A stretch of 11,452 nucleotides of DNA from JAGMDK01 sp023128695 (lineage in GTDB: Bacteria > Planctomycetota > Phycisphaerae > UBA1845 > Fen-1342), in the NCBI GenBank assembly GCA_030628805.1, contig DAOVQG010000139.1, positions 1-11,452 on the forward strand, written 5' to 3'. The position numbers were made by a program, and so were the translations under genes. Each line of letters begins with the position of its first letter. Position 1 is the first letter of the stretch. This document shows positions 5,381 through 11,452 of this stretch, in pieces. The notes below the pieces were generated by a model. It worked only from the letters and a program-made list of their open reading frames with translations. It did no database searches and had not been told where the DNA came from.

Positions 5381-5902
5381 CTACACGGGCATATCCGCTT
5401 GTTCGCCCTCCCCTTTGACCCCTTTGAAGGATGAAGTTTCCAGACAGATCATCCGATTGGCATCATTTGCAATCCTTCCGATGGCCTTGGCGCGCTCCAT
5501 CGTGGCTTTCGACACTTTCTTGACGGTTATCGTGTCTCTCAGCTTATCAATGGTGTCCCGAAGACCCGAGAGGGCCTGCTTGGCAGCTTGCAGTGGGTCT
5601 ACTTCTTCAGACGTTGGGAGGCCGTGCTTCTTAAGCTCCTCGGATAGGAGTACTTGAAGCGTTTCGTAGATGGCGACAGGGCAGTGAATCTGTTTTATCA
5701 TTCCCTCAGAACCGATGAAGCCCCACAGCACCTTGTGATCTTTGTCGCGCGCGGTCACCCGAACACCATTTAGAACTGGCTCAAATACGATTTCCCCCGG
5801 AATCCTCCGATTGGGAGAGATGTCTCGATCTGCGATTGTGTCACCAGCGACCTCCAACTGCTGATCGAAGGTCTTTCCGAATAGATCTGGATCGTGCGCC
5901 AT
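5381..5902 (-). CDS. Unrecognised soluble 173-residue protein
   Basis: I do not recognise the family. The reading frame is supported by a strong AGGAGGT ribosome binding site five bases before the ATG, full coding-like amino-acid composition and a clean stop. There is no signal peptide or membrane helix. The first half (about 35-75) is strand-rich, with PGEIVFEPVLNGVRVTARDK and VLWGFIG. Residues 84-150 are helical and charged, with LRDTIDKLRDTITVKKVSK (114-132) giving a short coiled-coil-like stretch. One Cys-containing HCP (73-75) is not a metal motif by itself. Codon use looks less GC-rich at third positions than in ispD or the GTPases, as it also does in the exonuclease gene further upstream. 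The two minus-strand genes may therefore have arrived together, but the 118-base gap leaves co-transcription unproven. Confidence 0.75.
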   Translation of the reverse strand: MAHDPDLFGKTFDQQLEVAGDTIADRDISPNRRIPGEIVFEPVLNGVRVTARDKDHKVLWGFIGSEGMIKQIHCPVAIYETLQVLLSEELKKHGLPTSEEVDPLQAAKQALSGLRDTIDKLRDTITVKKVSKATMERAKAIGRIANDANRMICLETSSFKGVKGEGEQADMPV

Positions 5903-6020
5903 GGTTACCTCCTGGTAGTATCTTTGCTCGAAGACAGGCGACAGCCCGAGAAGCAGAAGCGGGGCGTCGACGACCTGTGTCTTGTTCGGGATGCCGCTCA
6001 GGGCGATGACGGCCCACTTT

Positions 6021-7322
6021 CTAATCTGTGCTCACGCCCACCATCTGCCAGAACACGGGTTCGGCGATGATTCGCACGCCGTATCGCCTTGCCATTTCAG
6101 TCTTTCCGGACATCGAGTCGGGGTCTGCCGCCACCAAGTAATTGAGTTTCTTCGTCACGTTTCCTTTGACCACCATTCCCTTTTCCGTGGCAATCCTCTC
6201 AGCGCGTGCGCGCGTCACAGGATCACCGTTGATACAGCAACCTAGTTGGCCCGTGAAACAGATCGTTTCTCCCTCGAGACTCCTTGCACTCGGTATTGCG
6301 GCAGTCGTACGGGTGTCCGCATGCCCTGATTGGCACATCGCTGCATCAGCAAGCATCGAGGAGAGTCGCTCTTCCGACACGTTAAGGAGGTGTCGAACGT
6401 CATTCAGATCCTTTCGCTCGGACTCGGTCAGAATCCCGTCCGCCAGCGCCACGCGCGTGAGATCGTCAACGTATTGTTCGTGTGCGGCAATCGCTTCATC
6501 ACGAGCAATGCCGAATTCGCTGGCGATCGATGCAAGCGCGTCCACCTCCTCTGCGGTAACGCGCCGGTCCTCCAGCACTCTATCAAGAAGGGCGATGTAC
6601 TCGTCCATCTCCGGCGTCGCGTCATTCGCTGGCGGAAGCTTTGCCAACAAACGCGAAATGTAAGATGGCTCGTTTTCACTCCGAGCGGTAGCTTCCTCTC
6701 GTCGGCATGTTCTACCACTCGAAGGCATGGCCGGCCAACGACTCTCTCCCGTCAGTACTCCCGCGACTCCTAGAGCATCGAGGTCGGATGGTGAAACCGA
6801 CTTGGCGCCCTGAAGCCTTCGAATACACGCAAACAGCAGCGATGCGGTAGCACGTGCGTCATGCACGGCCGAATGCGCGTGCGGAATCGTAATCCCAAAG
6901 TGCTCGCAGACTTGGCCGAGCCTGCGACTTGGAATACTCGGATCGGCTGCACGTGCGAGCCGCATAGTGCAAAGGTGCGGAAAAGTCGGTGTCGCGACAC
7001 CCGCTCGCTCTATCTCTGATCTGACAAAAGTCATGTCAAAGCGGACATTGTGTGCGGTAAAAACCGCCCCTGCGAGACGTTGCAAGACGTCTCCTACAAC
7101 GTCCGTGAACTCAGGCGCAAGCCGCAACTGTCGCGCGGAAATGCCGTGTATCTGGGTGGGGCCGGCGTCCCGGCGTGGATTGACCAAAGTCACGTACTCG
7201 TCAAGAACTCGTCCACCATTGTCCAGGCGCACGATGGCAATCTCGACCACGCGATCGTTCTTCGCTGGAGAAAAACCCGTTGTCTCAACATCCACCACGG
7301 CGAACTCGACATCGACTGCCAT
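6021..7322 (-). CDS. DEDDh exonuclease with TerB-like and BRCT domains
   Basis: The 433-residue protein has three parts. Residues 5-168 are a DnaQ/epsilon-type 3'-5' exonuclease: ExoI VDVETTG with D11 and E13, ExoII HNVRFD with D96, ExoIII AHSAVHDA with H150 and D155. All five DEDDh residues are present, so metal-dependent nuclease activity is expected. Residues 236-325 are helical, with YIALLDRVLEDRRVTAEEVD and LTRVALADGILTESERKDL. This is the repeated acidic-loop pattern of TerB-like domains. Residues 349-428 match a BRCT domain: LEGETICFTGQL, then RARAERIATEKGMVVKGNVTKKLNYLVAAD and a late tryptophan (W425). Similar exonuclease-BRCT proteins occur in bacteria, and BRCT usually binds DNA ends or phosphoproteins, which suggests a DNA repair or defence role (inference). 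The start is fixed by AAGGAG 11 bases upstream. That ribosome binding site overlaps the stop of a short upstream ORF. Confidence 0.9.
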   Translation of the reverse strand: MAVDVEFAVVDVETTGFSPAKNDRVVEIAIVRLDNGGRVLDEYVTLVNPRRDAGPTQIHGISARQLRLAPEFTDVVGDVLQRLAGAVFTAHNVRFDMTFVRSEIERAGVATPTFPHLCTMRLARAADPSIPSRRLGQVCEHFGITIPHAHSAVHDARATASLLFACIRRLQGAKSVSPSDLDALGVAGVLTGESRWPAMPSSGRTCRREEATARSENEPSYISRLLAKLPPANDATPEMDEYIALLDRVLEDRRVTAEEVDALASIASEFGIARDEAIAAHEQYVDDLTRVALADGILTESERKDLNDVRHLLNVSEERLSSMLADAAMCQSGHADTRTTAAIPSARSLEGETICFTGQLGCCINGDPVTRARAERIATEKGMVVKGNVTKKLNYLVAADPDSMSGKTEMARRYGVRIIAEPVFWQMVGVSTD

Positions 7323-7336
7323 ATTGGTGTTACTCC

Positions 7337-7447
7337 TTAGTAGACGATGCGCGTGTCGAGCAGCGCCGATGGCCGTCCGGCGCGAGCGGCCGGGGCGGCC
7401 TCACGTTTGGCGGCGGTCCGTTTGATGGAAGTACGTTTGCGGGCCAT
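7337..7447 (-). pseudogene. 36-codon basic ORF, possible DNA-methyltransferase start fragment
   Basis: The minus-strand ATG at 7447 opens 36 codons. The first part is Arg/Lys/Ala-rich (MARKRTSIKRTAAKREAAPA) and the end reads RPSALLDTRIVY, then TAA. The ending closely resembles the LLDTRVIYCGDNL segment that I recall near the start of a family of site-specific DNA methyltransferases in planctomycetes; here the frame stops exactly where CGD would follow. The stop is part of TAAGGAG, the ribosome binding site of the exonuclease gene, whose ATG is 14 bases further on. Two readings are possible: a gene remnant truncated by a past rearrangement, or a short leader ORF coupled to the exonuclease. No ribosome binding site precedes its ATG, which favours the remnant reading. 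Confidence 0.4.
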
Positions 7448-7756
7448 GGCGTTAGTCTATGCGAGGTGTTGTGCAATGGCCAATCCGAGGAAGAAAGAGG
7501 ACATTCTACTTATCATTGGCGCGTTTCGCCGTCGCGGACGGGCACGCACAAGCTCCGTTTCCTCCTCGCTCCAGGTGACCAGGGCAGCCAAGCGTTCTCG
7601 ACTCGCGTACGCCCGTCGCCTGCGACGCTTGTGCACGCCACCCGACGGGGCTCTGAGCGCGCATCGCCTATTTGTCCATAACGATATGGCGACACACACA
7701 GCTCTGTCGAATTGTCTCGTGTTCGGGCAGAATACGTCTCCGTGGAAGATGAACGT
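7448..7756. other. Divergent intergenic region with possible decayed coding DNA
   Basis: This 309-base gap lies between minus-strand genes and the plus-strand GTPase pair, so it should hold promoters in both directions; I find no convincing -35/-10 pair. On the minus strand 7573-7535 reads WSEEETELVRARP, which resembles the start of the Myb/SANT-like W-[ST]-x-E-E-[DE] helix found in small DNA-binding proteins. The neighbouring frame then reads DGETRQ, as if the gene had shifted frame. Open frames on both strands here are short and basic and look like decay or chance. No RNA gene or clear repeat is seen. Confidence 0.3.
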
Positions 7757-9637
7757 GTGTCAAACTTGCCGCCGTCACCGGCCGAGCCGACGGAGGAGAC
7801 TCCGCCGCGGACGCTGAGTCGCTTTATCGGGCATCTGAGCGCCGGGTACTGTCGGCTGCGCGCATCCGGCCGTGTTTCCGCTACGAACTCGGTTGTGATT
7901 GATGAACGGCTACAGACGCTGCTGTTGGCCGAGGCGGCGGTCCGTTACAGCGCGGACGACGCGGCCTGCCCGCCGCAGATTGTCGTCCTGGGGCCGACCC
8001 AGACCGGCAAGAGCACGCTGGTGAACTTGCTGCTCGGCAGCAGCGTCGCGGAGGTCAGTCCGCTGGCCGGTTTCACCGTGCATCCGGAGGGATTCTGGAA
8101 TTCAACGGGTCCGCCAAGCGATACTTGGGTCGCCACCTTGTTCCCGGGTTGGCAACGCCGTGAGCCCCGAGAACTCGACCGTGCGGACTTCGCGGCTTTC
8201 GCCCTGACGCCGGTCCGGTCGTCCGCGGTGGCGATCTCCGAGCAGAACCTGTTCGGCGGGGCGGAGCAACTGCCTTCCTGCGTCGTGTGGGACACCCCTG
8301 ATTTCGACTCATTGGCGGCTCGCCGCTACGCACGGGGGGTGTTGGAAACCGCCGCACTGGCCGACGTCCATATTCTGGTTCTCAGCAAGGAGAAGTACTC
8401 CGATCTCTCGGTCTGGCACCTGCTGGAGCTGGTCGAGCCGCTGGCCCGCCCCCTGATTATCTGCCTCAACAAGCTTACTCCGGATGCCGAGGAAGCGGTC
8501 AGCGACTCTCTTCGCCGCCGACTTTCTGAGCATGGCCGGGCCTGGGGCGACGTCCCGATCATTACTCTGCCCTACGATCCAACGCTCGCGACGGGTTGCT
8601 CAGCGGCCTCGGCGGAGTTGGTGCGGCGATTGCGGAACGCGGTCCTGGATCGCTTGAGCACCGTCACCGACCGGCCCGACATCCCCCCCCGGGCAGCCGG
8701 CGTGCGGGCGCTTCTTCGGCGACACTGGGAGGCCTGGCTCGCGCCGGTCCAGGCCGAGCACGAGGCCGTCGAGCAATGGCAACGCATGGTGACGGCCGCC
8801 GCGACAAAATTCATGGAGGCGTATCAGCGTGACTACCTGGACCACCCGCAGCGCTACGACAGCTTCCGGCGGGCCTCGGTCGAACTGCTCAATCTGCTCG
8901 AAATACCACGAGTCGGCGGGTTGATGGCCCGCACCCGGCAGGTTCTTACGTGGCCGGCCCGCCAACTCATGGCCGCCGGGCACTCCTGGTGGCACCGGCG
9001 TCGCAAATCCGGCGGCATGGTTCACAGCCTGGGGGCCGAAGCAACCGTGCTCGTCGACACAATGGCGGCCTTGCTGGCTGGGCTCCAACGGGACGTAGTA
9101 CGGCGTTGCTCGCCGACCTCACCGGCCTACGCCGTCTGGCAGGCGCTCGAACTCAAGCTGGAGGCCGAGCAGGAGCAATTGCATCAGACATTCGACCGGG
9201 CGATTCACGCGCACCATGAACAGGTCACTTCTGAAATTCGCACGGCGGCGAATAGCCTTTACGAGGAGTTGCAAAAGCACCCGGCCCGGCTCAACACCCT
9301 GCGGACGGCCCGGGCGACAATCGACCTCGGCTCCATTCTGCTCCTGGTCAAGACCGGGGGGCTCTCGCCGTTGGACGCGGTTTGGGCACCGGCGGCGTTC
9401 GCACTGACCTCATTATTGATGCAAGGAGTCGCCGGACTCGAGTTGGGACGTGTGGACCGGTCCCTCAAGGCACGACAACGCCAGGCGGTGGAGGAAGAAC
9501 TCGTACAAAAGACCCTGGTACGCGAATTGAACGACCTGGTGACCAATCTCGAAGACGCCGGCCTATTTGCAATTACGCGTGAGCACCTGCAAGCGTCCAC
9601 GCAGGCGCTGGAAACCTGGGAGAGAGCCGATGAGTGA
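7757..9637 (+). CDS. Dynamin-like/TRAFAC GTPase, first of a tandem pair
   Basis: The 626-residue protein (from GTG 7757) has a P-loop GTPase domain in its first half. G1 is GPTQTGKST (79-87), T107 is a candidate G2 threonine, and G3 is WDTPDFDS (178-185). An ADVHILVLSKEKYSD segment (202-216) leads to a G4-like NKLT (238-241). G4 lacks the guanine-specificity aspartate, and the DxxG glycine is Asp, so nucleotide preference and hydrolysis are uncertain. The region from about 310 to 515 is mainly helical and charged, like the stalk of dynamin-type proteins. A hydrophobic hairpin (524-564; GSILLLVK, AVWAPAAFALTSLLMQGVAGL) could be a membrane-insertion region. The frame has no usable ATG: TTG 7712, GTG 7742 and GTG 7757 are options. 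GTG 7757 was chosen for GGAAGA seven bases upstream. The stop overlaps the next GTPase gene by 8 bases. Role inferred: membrane-associated partner GTPase. Confidence 0.85.
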   Translation: MSNLPPSPAEPTEETPPRTLSRFIGHLSAGYCRLRASGRVSATNSVVIDERLQTLLLAEAAVRYSADDAACPPQIVVLGPTQTGKSTLVNLLLGSSVAEVSPLAGFTVHPEGFWNSTGPPSDTWVATLFPGWQRREPRELDRADFAAFALTPVRSSAVAISEQNLFGGAEQLPSCVVWDTPDFDSLAARRYARGVLETAALADVHILVLSKEKYSDLSVWHLLELVEPLARPLIICLNKLTPDAEEAVSDSLRRRLSEHGRAWGDVPIITLPYDPTLATGCSAASAELVRRLRNAVLDRLSTVTDRPDIPPRAAGVRALLRRHWEAWLAPVQAEHEAVEQWQRMVTAAATKFMEAYQRDYLDHPQRYDSFRRASVELLNLLEIPRVGGLMARTRQVLTWPARQLMAAGHSWWHRRRKSGGMVHSLGAEATVLVDTMAALLAGLQRDVVRRCSPTSPAYAVWQALELKLEAEQEQLHQTFDRAIHAHHEQVTSEIRTAANSLYEELQKHPARLNTLRTARATIDLGSILLLVKTGGLSPLDAVWAPAAFALTSLLMQGVAGLELGRVDRSLKARQRQAVEEELVQKTLVRELNDLVTNLEDAGLFAITREHLQASTQALETWERADE

Positions 9638-11330
9638 TCCGTTCGCGGCTCTGGTAACGCGCACCCGGGCGTGGTTCGAGCAAGCTCACGCTGCTGACTG
9701 GCTCGACGACGCCGACTTGGACCGGTTGGCCGCGGTCGAGCAAGGCACGCCCGCCGATCTGTTCGTCGATCGACAGATGCGCCCCTTGGTGGTCGCGTTC
9801 TTCGGCGGTACCGGCGTGGGCAAGAGCAGTCTGCTGAACCGGATCGCGGGTGAGACCATCGCGCGCACCGGCGTCGAGCGGCCCACCTCACGCGAAGTGA
9901 CGGTCTTCGTTCATGAGTCGGTGGAGCTGGCCGACTTGCCGCCTGAACTGCCGATCGACACCGTACACATCAAACGGCACACCTCCGACGCTCACCGTGA
10001 CGTGCTCTGGATCGACGCCCCCGACATCGACAGCACCGAGGAAGCCAACCGGCGCTGTGCCCTGGCGTGGCTGCCACACGTGGACCTCGTGTGCTACGTG
10101 GTCAGTCCCGAACGCTACCGCGACGACGTCGGCTGGCGCGTCTTGCGGGAGCGCGGCCACAAGCACGGCTGGATGTTCGTTCTCAACCGTTGGGACGAGG
10201 GCGACCCCACGCAGGTCGAGGACTTCTCAAACATGCTGGCCGACGCCGGTTTCCAGGACCCGCTGCTGCTGCCAACTTGCTGTGCCCCCGGAAAGACGCT
10301 CCCATCGCCCGATCAGTTTGACCAGCTCCAGACCCTGCTCGGCGATCTGCTTGAGGCCCATGGCGTGCGGGAGCTGACTCGCCTGGGGCATCGAGCCCGC
10401 CTGCAAGAATTACGCCGCGCGCTCCAGGCCGCCCAGGAACACTTGGGCGAAGAGGCGCGCTGGGGACAACTCGCCGAGACGTGCCGGAAAAGCTGGCAGT
10501 CGGCGGCCGAAACCATCGCCGAGGGGGCCGAGTGGTCTCTGCGGGCCGTGGCGGGACGCTTTGGCGCGAACGCCGGTACGATTTGGGAGCAGCTCCGACG
10601 CCGCCTGTCGGCTGCGCCCGGCACGAAGTCCGACCAGGAAGGGGCCGAGCCGAAAGCGGCCGACGTCGTCCTGCTCGATCAGCTTACCGGGCATCTGTGG
10701 GATGACTGGACCCAATCCAAGCTCCAGGCCTGCCTCGACGCGACCGAAGTCAGTGCTCGCCGAGCCGGCTTGGCGGCCGTGCCGGTGCGGCGGAAATTGG
10801 ACGCGGTGGGAGACTCAGCCGGCACCAGGGTCACGGAGTTCTTACATGATCATGTGCGGGCGGCGTTTGCGCGTCCCGGAAACACCCTGACGCGCATTAC
10901 CCGCCGCCTCACTGGTTTCCTGATGGCTTTCCTGCCGGCGTTGGCTCTGTTGTGGGTCGCCTGGGCGGTGGTGGTGGGGTATTACAAAGCGGTGCACGGG
11001 GAGGAGTCGTTCCGCGGGCTCGACTTGGCGCTTCATAGCATCCTGCTGGTACTGATTGCCTGGGCGGTACCGTTCACGATCGACCGTTTGCTGCGGCCGT
11101 CTCTCGAACGAACCGCCCTGGGCGCCCTGCGGGCGGGGCTGCTGGCTGGGCTGGACGACGTCGGTTGCGAGCTGGAGCAGGCCCTGGCCGGCGCGACGGC
11201 GGAGGCCCACGACTATCAGCAGCACTCCCGCGCGCTGCTCACCGAGGTCGCCGGCTTATTGATCAAGCCGATCGACGCCCGCGCCCCCGCCCTGGCCCGA
11301 CTCATGGCACAGACGCAGACTGCGGCATAA
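9630..11330 (+). CDS. Dynamin-like/TRAFAC GTPase with C-terminal membrane hairpin, second of pair
   Basis: The 566-residue protein is a paralogue of its upstream neighbour. G1 is GGTGVGKSS (59-67); PTSREVT (85-91) holds candidate G2 threonines; G3 is IDAPDIDS (128-135); a segment VDLVCYVVSPERYRDD follows (151-166). G4 is NRWD (186-189), which keeps the guanine-contacting Asn and Asp with Arg for the usual Lys. Helical, charged sequence runs from about 235 to 425. Two clear membrane helices follow at about 428-451 and 467-485, then a helical tail (490-566). The lone DxPD in place of DxxG is shared with the neighbour. The ATG at 9630 has GGGAGAG about nine bases upstream and overlaps the upstream stop (8 bases), giving strong translational coupling. 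Paired side-by-side dynamin-like genes are known (for example IniA/IniC, DynA/DynB, LeoA-type), and membrane remodelling or repair is the best guess. It could also be a ribosome- or septum-linked GTPase. Confidence 0.88.
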   Translation: MSDPFAALVTRTRAWFEQAHAADWLDDADLDRLAAVEQGTPADLFVDRQMRPLVVAFFGGTGVGKSSLLNRIAGETIARTGVERPTSREVTVFVHESVELADLPPELPIDTVHIKRHTSDAHRDVLWIDAPDIDSTEEANRRCALAWLPHVDLVCYVVSPERYRDDVGWRVLRERGHKHGWMFVLNRWDEGDPTQVEDFSNMLADAGFQDPLLLPTCCAPGKTLPSPDQFDQLQTLLGDLLEAHGVRELTRLGHRARLQELRRALQAAQEHLGEEARWGQLAETCRKSWQSAAETIAEGAEWSLRAVAGRFGANAGTIWEQLRRRLSAAPGTKSDQEGAEPKAADVVLLDQLTGHLWDDWTQSKLQACLDATEVSARRAGLAAVPVRRKLDAVGDSAGTRVTEFLHDHVRAAFARPGNTLTRITRRLTGFLMAFLPALALLWVAWAVVVGYYKAVHGEESFRGLDLALHSILLVLIAWAVPFTIDRLLRPSLERTALGALRAGLLAGLDDVGCELEQALAGATAEAHDYQQHSRALLTEVAGLLIKPIDARAPALARLMAQTQTAA

Positions 11331-11452
11331 CGGGAGGGCGAGGCTCCTGCCGAGCCAAGCCGTGTGCCACTGCTCTTGAGCAGTGCCTAAGCGACCGCCG
11401 GTCAGAAAAGACACTGCTCAAGAGCAGTGGCACACACGCCGAGCGGGAGGGC
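11331..11452. repeat. Compound hairpin repeat, copy 2 (cut by window end)
   Basis: It starts at the base after the stop codon of the second GTPase with CGGGAGGGCGAGGCTCCTGC, then GAGCC, then perfect 24-base arms at 11362-11385 and 11412-11435. The arms are identical in sequence to those at 4221-4244 and 4281-4304, and the orientation is the same. The loop is 26 bases, shorter than in copy 1 and almost unrelated except for TCAGAAA. CGGGAGGGC reappears at 11444-11452, so the element continues or repeats beyond the window. Its position directly after the stop would let it serve as the GTPase operon's transcript end. Confidence 0.75.

Noticed and set aside
7347..7817. 156-codon plus-strand ORF before the GTPase genes
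   Set aside because: It is antisense to the mini-ORF, very Arg-rich, ends inside the GTPase gene and has no ribosome binding site or family feature.
9567..9629. Upstream extension of the second GTPase to a TTG at 9567
   Set aside because: The added residues are a shadow of the first GTPase's end, and the ATG at 9630 has a good ribosome binding site and the expected overlap.

Overview
The window is GC-rich bacterial DNA carrying 11 confident protein genes, one edge fragment and one mini-ORF. Intergenic spaces hold at least six different inverted-repeat or short-repeat families. The repeat style (hairpins translating as GSAGASPS-like junk, the GTGTGCCACTGCTCTTGAGC arms, palindromes beside stop codons) and several poorly known protein families suggest a planctomycete (Planctomycetota). 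That is an inference from style and remembered genomes, not from a marker gene. I see no rRNA, tRNA or CRISPR array.

Left part, mostly plus strand (1-3316). A divergent gene seems to start at the left edge. ispD (MEP isoprenoid pathway) follows with its own -10 box and a good ribosome binding site. After ispD comes an orphan Shine-Dalgarno plus GTG start that ends after four codons and is followed at once by a 123-bp MITE-like inverted repeat. Next is a two-gene unit: a predicted lipoprotein of unknown function overlapping by 20 bases a soluble PAS-histidine kinase whose H-box reads AHHYNN. A perfect 28-base palindrome closes this unit against a convergent toxin-antitoxin pair.

Middle part, minus strand (3346-7447). 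A RelE/ParE-like toxin lies downstream of its antitoxin with an 8-base overlap. About 500 bases of repeat-filled non-coding DNA follow. Then come two translationally coupled small membrane proteins, a second repeat cluster, an unrecognised soluble 173-residue protein, and a three-part protein (DEDDh exonuclease, TerB-like middle, BRCT end). Upstream of the exonuclease is a 36-codon basic ORF. Its stop codon runs into the exonuclease ribosome binding site, and its end resembles the start of a DNA methyltransferase family, so it is either a gene remnant or a coupled leader.

Right part, plus strand (7757-11330). Two large paralogous GTPases of the dynamin-like/TRAFAC type overlap by 8 bases. Both replace the usual DxxG glycine with aspartate (D-x-P-D-x-D-S). 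Only the second keeps a canonical-looking G4 aspartate and two clear C-terminal membrane helices. They look like an obligate, asymmetric membrane-associated GTPase pair and are the best candidate for a poorly described system here. A second copy of the repeat seen at 4165-4304 starts directly after the stop codon of the second GTPase and runs to the window end.
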